Shown here: piece by piece, positions 1 to 9,575 of the stretch
Position numbering within the stretch: position 1 is the stretch's first letter
How the letters are laid out: the number at the start of each line of letters is the position of its first letter
DNA from: Salicibibacter cibarius
GTDB lineage: Bacteria > Bacillota > Bacilli > Bacillales > Marinococcaceae
Assembly: GCF_016495725.1 (NCBI RefSeq)
Contig: NZ_CP054705.1
Coordinates: 1,860,001-1,924,000 of the forward strand
Length of the DNA: 64,000 bases
Direction: 5' to 3'
Made by a program: the position numbers and the translations under genes
The notes under the pieces: generated by a model
Told to the model about the DNA's origin: nothing
Databases searched by the model: none
Seen by the model: only the letters and a program-made list of their open reading frames with translations

Positions 1-1
1 C

Positions 2-829
2 GAAGAGTTCAAAGCATTTATGGAGGCGTGCGGCTTAAATGAAAAAAGCAGTTGTCTGGTGATCGGGCTTGGAAATCGCGATGTAACGCCTGACGCCCTT
101 GGTCCGAAAACGGTGGAACAGCTGGTTGTTACCCGTCATTTATTTGAATTGGGGCACATGGAAAACGAGGATGAATATCGGAATGTCTCCGCTATGGCCC
201 CCGGAGTGATGGGGGTGACAGGGATTGAAACGAGCGAAGTGCTGTTTGGTATCGTAGAAAAAACAAAACCTGATTTTGTCGTTGCCGTTGATGCTTTGGC
301 GGCACGTTCAATCGAGCGGGTAAACGCGACTATTCAAATATCCGACACAGGGATCCATCCGGGGTCAGGGGTAAAAAATGCCCGTAAACAACTGAACGAA
401 GAAACGCTCGGGGTACCTGTGATCGGGATTGGCATCCCCACTGTTGTAGATGCCGTATCCATCACGAGTGACACGATCGATTTTTTGTTTAAGCATTTCG
501 GGCGGGAAGTAAAAGACCGGGAAAACCCGACCAGTGTATTGACGCCGCCGGGAATGACTTTCGGAGAGCGAAAACAGCTCGATGATGAAGATTTGCCGAA
601 CGAAAATGATCGGAAAAAATATTTCGGGATCGTCGGGACATTGGAAGATGAAGATAAACGTCAACTTATTCAAGAAGTGCTTAACCCCCTTGGCCATAAT
701 TTGATGGTCACGCCTAAAGAGGTAGACACATTTATGGAAGATATGGCAAATGTCGTGGCCGAGTCCTTAAACATTGCCTTTCATAAAGCGGTGACAACAG
801 AATCTAGCGGGCATTACACCCATGAATAA
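2..829 (+). CDS. gpr: Germination protease GPR (5' truncated by window edge)
   Basis: Degrades the small acid-soluble spore proteins when spores germinate. The reading frame is open from base 2, and about 95 N-terminal residues of the usual ~370 lie outside the window, so the ATG at 20 is internal. Recognised by near-continuous match to the Bacillus enzyme: [16 protein letters not shown], the [12 protein letters not shown] segment, [10 protein letters not shown] and the C-terminal [11 protein letters not shown]. It is followed 61 bp later by spoIIP, the same neighbour as in B. subtilis. No oddities in the visible part. Confidence 0.97.
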   Translation, partial: EEFKAFMEACGLNEKSSCLVIGLGNRDVTPDALGPKTVEQLVVTRHLFELGHMENEDEYRNVSAMAPGVMGVTGIETSEVLFGIVEKTKPDFVVAVDALAARSIERVNATIQISDTGIHPGSGVKNARKQLNEETLGVPVIGIGIPTVVDAVSITSDTIDFLFKHFGREVKDRENPTSVLTPPGMTFGERKQLDDEDLPNENDRKKYFGIVGTLEDEDKRQLIQEVLNPLGHNLMVTPKEVDTFMEDMANVVAESLNIAFHKAVTTESSGHYTHE

Positions 830-890
830 CAATCGGTTGTTCTAGTGATAGATATCGCTCATAGAATGGTAGCGTAAGGAGGACGAGCCC

Positions 891-2036
891 TTGCGCAGAC
901 CAAACCGCCAAGCCCATGTTTTTTCACTATCAAAAACAACGGTCCAATCTTTTTTTATGGCCGGTATCGCATTTGTTGTCATGACGTTTCTAATCGTAGC
1001 GATGTTAACGACGGCAGACAATCATAGCCGTTTTGCTTCGTCGGCCCTGCATGATTGGGCAGGGGAAATGCAGAGCGATTGGTTCGTCCAGTTGCTCGGA
1101 GCTGAAAACCGATATTATTTAGATGCATTACAGGATTCTTCCACGCCCGGTTTGACAACGGCTGCCTTGGAACTTGCCACGAATATGAATATGGAAGATC
1201 CGCGTACTTTTTTGGGCCGGGAACTCCCCGGCTTTTCCGGATTTGACGATACACTTATCGTTGCCGGACAAGGAACCGATTTTACAAATATGTCCATTGA
1301 ATCCGCCCCCCCGTCTGAAGAAGTGCTTCAGGAACAAGCAGGTTCCGATGAATCCTCGGAGGAAGAAGGAGAAACAGAGGAATCATCCGCCGCTATTGAT
1401 GGTGAAGAACCGCTTATTCACATTTCACATGCCCATAACCGTGAAGCATTTCATCCGGAAGTAGATGGGGAAGAGGATTTACACCTCGAGGAAAATATAG
1501 TAAAAGTTGGGGAACACTTCGCTGACGCGTTTCGCGACTACGATTTGCCGGTAGAGGTAGCAGATGATGATGTAACGGGGATGTTGGATGAACGAGGGTG
1601 GGACTACAGCCAGTCCTATGAGATGAACCGTGAAATTGTAGAGGAAGCAAAAGAAGAACACGACGAACTTGAATTTTTCTTCGACTTGCATCGCGATTCT
1701 GTCGGAAGAGAACACACGGCAGTGACGATCAATGAAGAGGAGTATGCCCGCACATTTTTCGTCATCGGAGAAGATCATCCCGATTATGAACAAAATTTGG
1801 AAATGGCGACAGAAATCCATAACCGTTTGGAAGACAGGTGGCCGGGTTTAAGCCGAGGGGTCATTACTCGTGGAGGTGCCGGAGTGAATGGTGTCTACAA
1901 TCAGGATTTATCCCCCAATGCCATGTTGATCGAGTTTGGCGGAGTGGACAATACGTATGAAGAAGTATACCGAAGTGCAGATGCGTTAGCCGAGGTTTTA
2001 CAGGAATATATTCACGAGGAACTCGAAGAAGATTAA
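891..2036 (+). CDS. spoIIP: Stage II sporulation protein P (peptidoglycan hydrolase)
   Basis: Amidase/endopeptidase of the SpoIID-SpoIIM-SpoIIP complex that drives engulfment during sporulation. The protein has 381 residues, close to the ~400 of Bacillus SpoIIP. It starts with TTG at 891, placed by a strong ribosome site (AAGGAGG, 876-882). A transmembrane anchor occupies roughly residues 20-42, followed by a Glu/Ser-rich linker (about 140-165) and the C-terminal hydrolase domain. That domain contains HISHAHNREAFHPEV, the expected first metal/catalytic histidine motif, and FFFDLHRDSVGR. The linker is unusually acidic. The gpr-spoIIP-yqxA order supports the call. Confidence 0.95.
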   Translation: MRRPNRQAHVFSLSKTTVQSFFMAGIAFVVMTFLIVAMLTTADNHSRFASSALHDWAGEMQSDWFVQLLGAENRYYLDALQDSSTPGLTTAALELATNMNMEDPRTFLGRELPGFSGFDDTLIVAGQGTDFTNMSIESAPPSEEVLQEQAGSDESSEEEGETEESSAAIDGEEPLIHISHAHNREAFHPEVDGEEDLHLEENIVKVGEHFADAFRDYDLPVEVADDDVTGMLDERGWDYSQSYEMNREIVEEAKEEHDELEFFFDLHRDSVGREHTAVTINEEEYARTFFVIGEDHPDYEQNLEMATEIHNRLEDRWPGLSRGVITRGGAGVNGVYNQDLSPNAMLIEFGGVDNTYEEVYRSADALAEVLQEYIHEELEED

Positions 2037-2051
2037 CCGGAGGGGAGATCG

Positions 2052-2321
2052 ATGAGGGCAAAACACGTTTTCTTTACCATACTGACGGCATTAGTCATGT
2101 TTTTGACAGGGGTGCTCTCCGGCCATTATTATGGATACCACCAATGGGGAGAGGTTTATCAAGACGAAAACCAACCGGTAGCCGTTGATGCTGAAGAGGC
2201 GGAGCCGGAAGAGGAGAAAGAAGAAAACGATCTCGCGGACAGGCAAGAAGATATAAGGGAAAGCGGAAGCACGAATTTCTTTTCGGAACTCGGAAAAACG
2301 ATAGGCGGTTCTCCCCGCTAA
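2052..2321 (+). CDS. yqxA: YqxA-like DUF3679 small membrane protein
   Basis: Small 89-residue protein of unknown function. It has one N-terminal membrane segment (about residues 5-27), then an acidic linker and a short conserved-looking tail, FFSELGKTIGG. It starts at the ATG with a GGAGGGG ribosome site 15 bp after the spoIIP stop, so it is probably co-transcribed. Assignment rests on position (yqxA follows spoIIP in Bacillus) and the tail motif; the sequence alone is weak evidence. Confidence 0.7.
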   Translation: MRAKHVFFTILTALVMFLTGVLSGHYYGYHQWGEVYQDENQPVAVDAEEAEPEEEKEENDLADRQEDIRESGSTNFFSELGKTIGGSPR

Positions 2322-2463
2322 AGGCTTCCCGGTTGATATCGGTGAATATGGTCATAACACTAGCTACGGAAGAACACGGAAAGCGTCGTGTTTTTCCATA
2401 GTTTTCATCATAATGCATGCTCCATTTGTCAACCATAAATTTTAGTGATACAGTTTTTAAAAG

Positions 2464-2498
2464 GCTCGGATTGTTGGTCCGGGCGTTTTTTCTTTTTC
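2464..2498 (+). terminator. Rho-independent terminator before lepA
   Basis: A 7-bp stem (2464-2470 with 2478-2484, one G-U pair) is followed by a T-rich tract to 2498. A second, weaker inverted repeat (2368-2378 with 2387-2397) lies just upstream. Together they close the gpr-spoIIP-yqxA transcript. Confidence 0.75.
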
Positions 2499-2504
2499 TA
2501 GCCG

Positions 2505-2533
2505 TTGTCGTTCGGGCGCGTGGTTGCTATAAT
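2505..2533 (+). promoter_or_regulatory. Sigma-A promoter of lepA
   Basis: TTGTCG at 2505-2510, a 17-bp spacer and a perfect TATAAT at 2528-2533. It sits between the terminator and the lepA ribosome site at 2571-2577, so the longer in-frame lepA extension starting at 2505 overlaps the promoter and is unlikely to be translated. Confidence 0.8.
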
Positions 2534-2582
2534 GAAAGATAGTTTTCCTTCGGGACGTTTTCGAAAAATCAGGAGTGATTGC

Positions 2583-4412
2583 ATGACATACGAAGAAATA
2601 CGCCGTAGACAGGCGAAAATAAGAAATTTTTCTATCATTGCCCATATTGACCACGGAAAATCGACGCTGGCCGATCGGATTCTAGAGCATACGAAATCGG
2701 TCTCGGAACGTGATATGCAGGAGCAGCTCCTGGATGAGATGGACTTGGAAAGAGAACGGGGCATTACCATTAAATTAAACTCCGTTCGGCTTCGTTATGT
2801 GGCTAAAGACGGAGAGGAATACATATTTCATTTAATCGATACGCCGGGACATGTCGACTTCTCTTATGAAGTATCGCGTAGTTTAGCTGCCTGTGAAGGT
2901 GCTTTGCTCGTTGTGGACGCATCCCAGGGCATCGAAGCGCAAACGCTCGCGAATGTCTATTTGGCCCTGGATAATGATTTGGAGATCTTATCGGTCGTGA
3001 ATAAGATAGACCTTCCCAGTGCGGAGCCTGATCGAGTGAAACAGGAGATCATTGACATCATCGGGCTTGATTCAACCGAAGCCGTCCATGCCTCCGCCAA
3101 AAGCGGCATCGGCATTGAGGATATTTTAGAAGAAGTCGTTGAAAAAGTGCCTGCCCCTGCGGGTGATCCTGAATCGCCTTTGCAAGCTTTGATTTTTGAC
3201 TCTCTGTATGACCCTTATCGCGGCGTTATTGCTTATATACGCATCGTGGAAGGGACCGTGAAGAAGGGCGACAAAATCAAAATGATGGCCACCGGCAAGG
3301 AATTTGAAGTCAGTGAAGTCGGGATGTTCACCCCGAAAGCTGTCGCGGCTGACGTATTATCCGTAGGGGACGTCGGTTTTTTAACCGCGTCAATCAAAAA
3401 TGTCAGTGATTCCCGGGTCGGGGATACGATCACTAAAGTAGGGCATGAAGCTCCGCAACCGTTGCCCGGATATAAACGGATGAAACCGATGGTTTTTTGC
3501 GGCTTGTACCCGATTGACGCCAGCCAGTACAACGCATTGCGGGATGCGCTTGAACGTTTGGAGTTAAATGACAGCGCCCTCCAGTATGAAGCGGAAACAT
3601 CGCAAGCGCTTGGCTTTGGTTTTCGCTGCGGATTTCTCGGCCTGCTCCATATGGAAATTTTACAAGAACGGATTGAACGGGAGTATGGCATCGATCTCAT
3701 CACAACGGCTCCAAGCGTCGTTTATCACGTCTATCAAGTCGACGGGACGATTTTGGAGATTGACAATCCATCGAATATGCCTGAGCAACAAGCAGTCGAA
3801 GAAGTTGAGGAACCATTTGTGAAAGCAACCGTGATGGTGCCCAATGATTTTGTCGGTCCGGTCATGGAATTATGCCAGGCGAAACGCGGGGAATTCATTG
3901 ATATGCAATACTTGGATGAAAATCGTGTAAACATTACGTATGAACTCCCCCTCACTGAAATTGTTTACGACTTTTTCGATCAATTGAAATCCAATACGAA
4001 AGGATATGCCTCCTTTGATTACGAACCGATCGGCTATCGGGCTTCCAAGCTCGTCAAGATGGACATTCTCTTAAACAGCGAAAAGGTAGATGCGCTATCG
4101 GTCATTGTTCATCGCGATATGGCGTATGAACGAGGCAAACTAATCGTCGACAAGCTGAAAGATTTAATTCCGAGACAACAATTTGAAGTTCCGGTGCAGG
4201 CGAGCATCGGTAACAAAATCATAGCACGCTCGACAATCAAAGCATTGCGGAAAAACGTGACCTCCAAATGCTACGGGGGCGACATTACTCGGAAAAGAAA
4301 GTTATTGGAAAAACAAAAAGAAGGAAAAAGGCGAATGAAAAATGTCGGGAAAGTAGAAATCCCGCAAGAAGCGTTTATGTCCGTGCTGAGGATGGACGAT
4401 GATGACAAATAA
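2583..4412 (+). CDS. lepA: Elongation factor 4 (LepA GTPase)
   Basis: Ribosome-associated translational GTPase that affects translocation and initiation. Length is 609 residues (family ~600). The start at ATG 2583 ([20 protein letters not shown]) is fixed by the AGGAGTG site and family alignment. G1 is [10 protein letters not shown]3 is DTPGHVDF and G4 is NKIDLP; the LepA-specific C-terminal domain with [13 protein letters not shown] closes the protein. hemW follows 37 bp later. Confidence 0.97.
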   Translation: MTYEEIRRRQAKIRNFSIIAHIDHGKSTLADRILEHTKSVSERDMQEQLLDEMDLERERGITIKLNSVRLRYVAKDGEEYIFHLIDTPGHVDFSYEVSRSLAACEGALLVVDASQGIEAQTLANVYLALDNDLEILSVVNKIDLPSAEPDRVKQEIIDIIGLDSTEAVHASAKSGIGIEDILEEVVEKVPAPAGDPESPLQALIFDSLYDPYRGVIAYIRIVEGTVKKGDKIKMMATGKEFEVSEVGMFTPKAVAADVLSVGDVGFLTASIKNVSDSRVGDTITKVGHEAPQPLPGYKRMKPMVFCGLYPIDASQYNALRDALERLELNDSALQYEAETSQALGFGFRCGFLGLLHMEILQERIEREYGIDLITTAPSVVYHVYQVDGTILEIDNPSNMPEQQAVEEVEEPFVKATVMVPNDFVGPVMELCQAKRGEFIDMQYLDENRVNITYELPLTEIVYDFFDQLKSNTKGYASFDYEPIGYRASKLVKMDILLNSEKVDALSVIVHRDMAYERGKLIVDKLKDLIPRQQFEVPVQASIGNKIIARSTIKALRKNVTSKCYGGDITRKRKLLEKQKEGKRRMKNVGKVEIPQEAFMSVLRMDDDDK

Positions 4413-4449
4413 TTGGGTCCTGGGGTAGCCAAAAAAGGAGGACCGAAAG

Positions 4450-5589
4450 ATGAAGAAAGGGGCATATATTCATATTCCCTTCTGCAACCAGATCTGCCAT
4501 TATTGTGATTTTAATAAAGTATTGATAAAAAATCAGCCGGTGGACGATTATTTGGAAGCTTTGCAAGCCGAAGGGGAAAAACGTTTAGATGAAACCGTTC
4601 AATATATGGACACGCTCTATATCGGCGGTGGAACACCGACATCCCTTTCCACTAGGCAATTGCAAACGTTATTTTCCAATCTGAAACGCGCCGGCCTTTC
4701 CTGGGACGAGGGCAGTGAAGTAACCGTTGAAGTAAACCCGGATGGCATAGATGATGCTCAGTTGCATGCTTTAAAAGATGCCGGCGTCAACCGAATCAGC
4801 ATTGGTGTACAAACATTTGACCCGGAATTGCTGGAGACGCTCGGCCGTACGCACAGTGTGGAAGATGTAAGCAAAACAATCGCGCGGGCACGGGAACTCG
4901 GCTTTGACAACGTCTCGATCGATTTAATGTTTGCGCTGCCCGGCCAAACGCTCCATCAATGGCAAACAACCATTGAGAAGGCCGTTTCGCTTGAGCCTGA
5001 TCATATTTCGGCGTATGGCTTGAAAATTGAAGCCAAAACGCAGTTTTACAATTGGTTGCAAGCAGGGCAATTAACGCCGTTAAGCGAAGATGAGGAAGCG
5101 GACATGTATGACGTCCTGCTATCAACATTAGAGCATTACGGTTACGAGCAATATGAAATTAGCAACTTTGCTACACGAGGCAAAGAAAGTGCGCATAATC
5201 TCATTTATTGGCGCAATCAACCGTATTTGGGCTTAGGCGCAGGTGCCCACGGATACCAGAATAGCGAAAGGTATGGAAACATTTTGCCGATCCCCCACTA
5301 TTTAAAATCCGTCCGTAAAGGCGAATGCCCAGAACGAACACGGCAACCGGTATCGTTAAAAGAACAAATGGAAGAGGAAATGTTTCTTGGGTTGCGTTTG
5401 AAAGAAGGGGTCCATGTCCATCGTTTTAAAGAAAAATTCGATACTTCTTTTTACGATGTATACGGCAACGTCTATGATGAATTGCTTGATGAAGGCTTGT
5501 TGCGCGAGGAGGACGGACGAATACGATTGACGGAGAAAGGGAAATATCTTGGCAATAACGTATTTGCTTCTTTTTTATTTGATTCCTAA
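4450..5589 (+). CDS. hemW: Radical SAM heme chaperone HemW
   Basis: Member of the HemN/HemW radical SAM family. The short form with this motif pattern is now regarded as a heme chaperone rather than a coproporphyrinogen dehydrogenase. It has 379 residues. The CxxxCxxC cluster site is at C12-C16-C19 (PFCNQICHYC), followed by the glycine-rich TLYIGGGTPTSL and the C-terminal HemN domain. Good ribosome site (AAGGAGG) 8 bp before ATG. It probably shares the lepA transcript. It is usually annotated as HemN in older records. Confidence 0.94.
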   Translation: MKKGAYIHIPFCNQICHYCDFNKVLIKNQPVDDYLEALQAEGEKRLDETVQYMDTLYIGGGTPTSLSTRQLQTLFSNLKRAGLSWDEGSEVTVEVNPDGIDDAQLHALKDAGVNRISIGVQTFDPELLETLGRTHSVEDVSKTIARARELGFDNVSIDLMFALPGQTLHQWQTTIEKAVSLEPDHISAYGLKIEAKTQFYNWLQAGQLTPLSEDEEADMYDVLLSTLEHYGYEQYEISNFATRGKESAHNLIYWRNQPYLGLGAGAHGYQNSERYGNILPIPHYLKSVRKGECPERTRQPVSLKEQMEEEMFLGLRLKEGVHVHRFKEKFDTSFYDVYGNVYDELLDEGLLREEDGRIRLTEKGKYLGNNVFASFLFDS

Positions 5590-5600
5590 ATCTTTTTGCG

Positions 5601-5667
5601 TTGACAACTCCTAACCTATTTTGATAAGTTATGGGTAGCATTAGCACTCGTTAAAAGAGAGTGCTAA
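5601..5667 (+). promoter_or_regulatory. hrcA promoter and CIRCE operator
   Basis: TTGACA at 5601-5606 with a poorer -10 near 5624-5630, followed by a perfect CIRCE inverted repeat: TTAGCACTC at 5641-5649, nine bases, GAGTGCTAA at 5659-5667. CIRCE is the binding site of HrcA, encoded by the gene that starts 16 bp later, so the heat-shock operon is autorepressed. Confidence 0.97.
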
Positions 5668-5682
5668 CAGAGGTGATAGACG

Positions 5683-6717
5683 GTGCTTAGTAAGCGACAA
5701 TTGTTGATATTGCAAGCCATCGTCGATGATTATGTTCAAAGTGCCGAGCCAATCGGTTCAAGAAGCATTTCGAAGCGAGAAGATATTTCTTTCAGCTCGG
5801 CTACGATTCGCAATGAGATGGCCGATTTGGAAGATATGGGTTATCTGCTAAAACCTCATAGCTCCGCGGGAAGAATCCCATCCAATAAGGGGTATCGGTT
5901 GTATGTGGACCATTTATTAAGGCCGGACCCCTTGCAAAAGCATGAGATTTTAGATATGGAACAATTTTTCACGCGCCGCATTTCAGAGGTAGAGGCCGTC
6001 ATGAAAAAGACAGCAGCTGTTCTGTCGGAATTAACGAGCTATGTATCGGTTGTGCTAGGGCCGGAAATGGAGCATACGAGACTGAAACAGCTGCAAATGA
6101 TCCCGCTTACGGGAAGACAGGCGATTGTCATTCTTGTTACGGATTCCGGGCACGTTGAACACCGCACATTTGATATCCCGGAACAAATGGATCCGGGCGA
6201 ACTCGAAAAAGTGGTTAATATTTTAAATGAACAACTCGTTGATACGCCTATCGGGCACTGGGAAGAAAAGTTGATGACGGAAACTTCCCGTTTGTTATAC
6301 CAACATGTTTCGCATTTTGAAGATATGTTCGGCGTACTTCGGAATGCATTTAAAACAGAGAAGGGTGACCAAGTGTTCTACGGCGGTATGATGAACTTAA
6401 TGATGCAGCCGGAATTCCGGGATATTGACCGTGTTCGGATGATCTTTGACTGGCTCGATCAAAGCGAGAATGTGCATACCCTGCTTTCGCGCAGCCAAGA
6501 AGGCTTGAACGTGCGAATCGGCAGAGAAAACGACATTGAAGCTTTTGCGGATTTAAGCATGATTACTGCGACTTATTCCATTGATGGAGATACAGTCGGC
6601 ACGTTAGGTGTCATCGGGCCGACAAGAATGGAATACGAGCGGGTCATACGTTTGATCCGCCAATTTGCCACCGGATTGTCGACTTCTTTGACGAAAAAAT
6701 ATCGCCAAGATAGTTAG
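5683..6717 (+). CDS. hrcA: Heat-inducible transcription repressor HrcA
   Basis: Represses the dnaK and groE operons by binding CIRCE; GroEL keeps it active. Length is 344 residues. It starts with GTG at 5683 (LSKRQLLILQAIVDDYVQ). The N-terminal winged helix contains RSISKREDISFSSATIRNEM and HSSAGRIPSNKGYR, both typical of the family. First gene of the hrcA-grpE-dnaK-dnaJ operon, with its own operator immediately upstream. Confidence 0.97.
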   Translation: MLSKRQLLILQAIVDDYVQSAEPIGSRSISKREDISFSSATIRNEMADLEDMGYLLKPHSSAGRIPSNKGYRLYVDHLLRPDPLQKHEILDMEQFFTRRISEVEAVMKKTAAVLSELTSYVSVVLGPEMEHTRLKQLQMIPLTGRQAIVILVTDSGHVEHRTFDIPEQMDPGELEKVVNILNEQLVDTPIGHWEEKLMTETSRLLYQHVSHFEDMFGVLRNAFKTEKGDQVFYGGMMNLMMQPEFRDIDRVRMIFDWLDQSENVHTLLSRSQEGLNVRIGRENDIEAFADLSMITATYSIDGDTVGTLGVIGPTRMEYERVIRLIRQFATGLSTSLTKKYRQDS

Positions 6718-6719
6718 GC

Positions 6720-6750
6720 TAGAAAGTTGATTTATACTTTTTATCTGCCA
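6720..6750 (+). repeat. Degenerate copy of hairpin repeat A (hrcA-grpE gap)
   Basis: AGAAAGT, loop TGATTTAT, ACTTTTTATCT: the same stem and the same 8-nt loop as the copies at 27032-27063 and 61098-61133, in the orientation of the latter. A separate perfect 8-bp hairpin (6756-6763 with 6769-6776) without a T tract follows it, and could be an RNA-processing or attenuation site between hrcA and grpE. Confidence 0.6.
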
Positions 6751-6815
6751 AAAAAGAGGGAGAGGCTATCTCCCTCCTCTTATGTGCAAACATGCAGCAA
6801 GTGGAGGTGAATGCT

Positions 6816-7376
6816 ATGAACGAAAATGAGAATGGCCGACAACCGGAAGAAGACGTAGAAGTTATCGATCCGGACGCTGAAGATATCTCCTCCTCTGCGG
6901 ACGAAAATGGGGAGGCTTCGGAAAATCAAACGCAAATCGAGACTTTGCAAGCGGAATTGGAAGAGTGGCAAAACAAAGTGAAGCGCGTCCAGGCGGACTA
7001 CGATAATTTTCGTAAGCGCAGCCGTTCGGAAAAAGAGGCGGCGGCAGAGTTTCGCTCCCAACCATTGATGGAGGCACTCCTGCCTGTACTTGACAATTTC
7101 AGGCGTGCCCTGGACTCTGAAGGGCAAAATGCTTCCGACGAGGGGTTTTATAAAGGAATGGAGATGGTTTACCGTCAATTTGTGGAGGCTCTGGAATCCG
7201 ATGGGTTGGAAGAAATCCCGACGGAGGGCGAGACCTTTGACCCCAACGTGCATCAAGCGGTGATGCAAGTGGAGGAAGAAGGGTTTGAATCCAATCAAAT
7301 CGTGGAAGAACTTCAGAAGGGTTACAAACTGAAAACACGCGTCATCCGACCGGCTATGGTTAAGGTTAATGCGTAA
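6816..7376 (+). CDS. grpE: Nucleotide exchange factor GrpE
   Basis: Releases ADP from DnaK. The start chosen is ATG 6816 because the GGAGGTGA ribosome site (6803-6810) sits five bases before it; an upstream in-frame ATG at 6792 lacks one. It gives 186 residues: an acidic N-terminus, a long coiled coil (about 35-85) containing [17 protein letters not shown], and the C-terminal beta domain ending in [11 protein letters not shown]. Family-typical in length and order. Confidence 0.96.
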   Translation: MNENENGRQPEEDVEVIDPDAEDISSSADENGEASENQTQIETLQAELEEWQNKVKRVQADYDNFRKRSRSEKEAAAEFRSQPLMEALLPVLDNFRRALDSEGQNASDEGFYKGMEMVYRQFVEALESDGLEEIPTEGETFDPNVHQAVMQVEEEGFESNQIVEELQKGYKLKTRVIRPAMVKVNA

Positions 7377-7382
7377 ATGTAT

Positions 7383-7523
7383 GTTCAAAAATGAGGGAAA
7401 AGAGCCGAGAAGTTCAAGAAAGCAAGCTGACGCGTTTCCACTGGATGTGGTGACTTGTGCGTCGTGGCGGTTTTTAGCAGAAGATCCTCTTCCCGACAGC
7501 TATTTTTCCCTGACTTTTTGAAC
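7383..7523 (+). other. Structured 141-bp element between grpE and dnaK
   Basis: Two perfect blocks pair across the element: GTTCAAAAA (7383-7391) with TTTTTGAAC (7515-7523), and AGGGAAAA (7394-7401) with TTTTCCCT (7504-7511). Inside, GACGC...GCGTC and CCAC...GTGG form a nested hairpin around 7428-7463. No coding potential. It could be a structured leader or processing element of the dnaK mRNA, or a MITE-like insertion with these ends as terminal inverted repeats. The right arm overlaps a possible dnaK promoter. Confidence 0.6.
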
Positions 7524-7545
7524 GATCTTTTATTAGATGTAAAAT
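7518..7545 (+). promoter_or_regulatory. Possible internal promoter of dnaK
   Basis: TTGAAC (7518-7523), 16-bp spacer, TAAAAT (7540-7545). It lies 37 bp before the dnaK start codon and partly inside the right arm of the structured element, so pairing and promoter use may interfere. No second CIRCE is present. Confidence 0.5.
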
Positions 7546-7582
7546 AGAATCGCTTTACTGGACCAAGGAGGAATTACTAGAG

Positions 7583-9427
7583 ATGGGTAAAACAATCGGA
7601 ATTGACTTAGGAACAACGAATTCATGTGTAGCAGTTATGGAAGGCGGGGAACCGGTTATTATTCCCAACCCTGAAGGAAACCGGACGACGCCTTCGGCTG
7701 TTGCGTTTAAAGATGGTGAAAGACAAGTCGGAGAGATCGCCAAGCGGCAGGCAATTACGAATGAGAACACCGTACTCTCCATTAAACGCCATATGGGCAC
7801 CGACTACACGGTGGAAATTGAAGGAAAAAAATATACGCCGCAAGAAATCAACGCCATTCTTTTACAGAAGTTAAAATCGGATGCTGAAAGCTATTTAGGG
7901 GAAGATGTAACGAAAGCGGTCATTACCGTTCCGGCCTATTTCAATGATTCCCAGCGGCAAGCAACCAAAGATGCCGGCACGATTGCAGGGCTTGAAGTTG
8001 AGCGGATTGTAAACGAACCGACAGCGGCTTCCCTTGCCTACGGCCTCGAAAAAGAAGAGGATCAAACGATTCTCGTCTATGACCTTGGCGGCGGGACGTT
8101 TGACGTTTCCGTTCTCGAGCTTGGCGATGGCTTCTTTGAAGTCAAGTCCACGTCGGGCGATAATGAACTCGGCGGTGACGACTTCGACCAAGTGATCATT
8201 GATTACATGGTTTCCGAGTTTAAAAAAGAAAACGGCTTGGACCTTCAACAAGACAAAATGGCGATGCAGCGGTTGAAGGACACGGCGGAAAAAGCGAAAA
8301 AAGAGCTTTCGGGTGTAACGCAAGCCCAGCTTTCCTTGCCGTTTATCACGGCAGACGCTTCGGGTCCAAAACACTTGGAGATGACAATGACGAGAGCGCA
8401 ATTTGAAGAGGGTGCCTCTCAGTTGGTAGAAAGAACGATGGGGCCTGCACGTCGCGCGATTCAGGATTCCGGCGTGAACGCTTCAGATATAGATAAGGTT
8501 ATTCTCGTCGGTGGCTCCACGCGAATTCCTGCTGTCCAAGAAGCGATTAAAGGGTTAACAGGCAAAGATCCGCATAAAGGGGTTAATCCTGACGAAGTTG
8601 TTGCGCTCGGTGCTGCTGTGCAAGCCGGTGTACTTGCCGGAGATGTCCAGGACGTTGTATTGCTGGATGTTACGCCGTTATCGCTCGGGATCGAGACAAT
8701 GGGCGGTGTCTTTACGAAGCTAATTGACCGCAATACGACCATTCCGACGAGCCAGTCCCAAGTATTCTCAACCGCTGCCGACAACCAATCGTCCGTTGAT
8801 ATTCATGTGCTCCAAGGCGAGCGTGAAATGGCAAACGATAATAAAACCCTCGGCCGCTTCCAACTGACGGACATTCCGGCCGCGCCTCGAGGGGTTCCGC
8901 AAATCGAAGTTACGTTTGACATTGATGCGAACGGCATCGTCAATGTTCGTGCGAAAGACAAAGGAACGAACAAAGAGCAATCGATTACGATTACGTCTTC
9001 TTCCGGTCTTTCCGAGGACGAAATCGAAGATATGGTCAAACAGGCAGAAGAGAATGCCGAAGCCGACAAAGCGAAAAAAGAAGAGGCCGAACTCCGAAAT
9101 GAAGCAGACCAACTGATTTTCACCGTTGACAAGACGATTAAAGACTTGGGAGAAAACGTAGACGAATCGGAAAAACAAAATGCGGAAGACGCAAAAGGTA
9201 AGCTACAGGAAGCCTTGAATGGCACAGACCTTGAAACCATTCGCACTGCAAAAGATGAACTGGAGCAACTTGTGCATTCCCTCTCCCAAAAAATGTATGA
9301 GCAAATGGCTCAACAGGCACAAGAAGAGCAAGGGGAGAATCAAGACCAAACTCAGGATGAAGACGTCGTTGATGCCGATTACGAAGAAGTAGATGACGAA
9401 AACGACGATCAACAAAATAAAGCATAG
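7583..9427 (+). CDS. dnaK: Chaperone protein DnaK (Hsp70)
   Basis: ATP-dependent folding chaperone. Length is 614 residues, start ATG 7583 with an AAGGAGG site. The nucleotide-binding domain opens with [14 protein letters not shown] and carries [15 protein letters not shown]; the substrate domain includes [13 protein letters not shown]; the C-terminal lid ends in the acidic tail typical of bacterial DnaK ([13 protein letters not shown]). Third gene of the CIRCE operon. Confidence 0.98.
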   Translation: MGKTIGIDLGTTNSCVAVMEGGEPVIIPNPEGNRTTPSAVAFKDGERQVGEIAKRQAITNENTVLSIKRHMGTDYTVEIEGKKYTPQEINAILLQKLKSDAESYLGEDVTKAVITVPAYFNDSQRQATKDAGTIAGLEVERIVNEPTAASLAYGLEKEEDQTILVYDLGGGTFDVSVLELGDGFFEVKSTSGDNELGGDDFDQVIIDYMVSEFKKENGLDLQQDKMAMQRLKDTAEKAKKELSGVTQAQLSLPFITADASGPKHLEMTMTRAQFEEGASQLVERTMGPARRAIQDSGVNASDIDKVILVGGSTRIPAVQEAIKGLTGKDPHKGVNPDEVVALGAAVQAGVLAGDVQDVVLLDVTPLSLGIETMGGVFTKLIDRNTTIPTSQSQVFSTAADNQSSVDIHVLQGEREMANDNKTLGRFQLTDIPAAPRGVPQIEVTFDIDANGIVNVRAKDKGTNKEQSITITSSSGLSEDEIEDMVKQAEENAEADKAKKEEAELRNEADQLIFTVDKTIKDLGENVDESEKQNAEDAKGKLQEALNGTDLETIRTAKDELEQLVHSLSQKMYEQMAQQAQEEQGENQDQTQDEDVVDADYEEVDDENDDQQNKA

Positions 9428-9445
9428 TGATGGATCATTTTCTAA

Positions 9446-9480
9446 AAGTCAAAGTCAGGTTATCTTGGCTTTGGCTTTTT
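9446..9480 (+). terminator. Terminator between dnaK and dnaJ
   Basis: A 12-bp stem with G-U pairs (9446-9457 with 9466-9477) runs into a T tract. It probably reduces, rather than abolishes, read-through into dnaJ. Confidence 0.7.
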
Positions 9481-9575
9481 CACTTAATAAACGATGTGAA
9501 AATTTGGGTTGCGACTTATAGCAAGCCGATGTAAGATAGCGTCATGCTGGATATTGAACGGGAGTGAAATGGAGA

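Noticed and set aside
2505-2582. N-terminal extension of LepA
   Set aside because: The extension contains the sigma-A promoter and the true start at 2583 has the ribosome site and family N-terminus.
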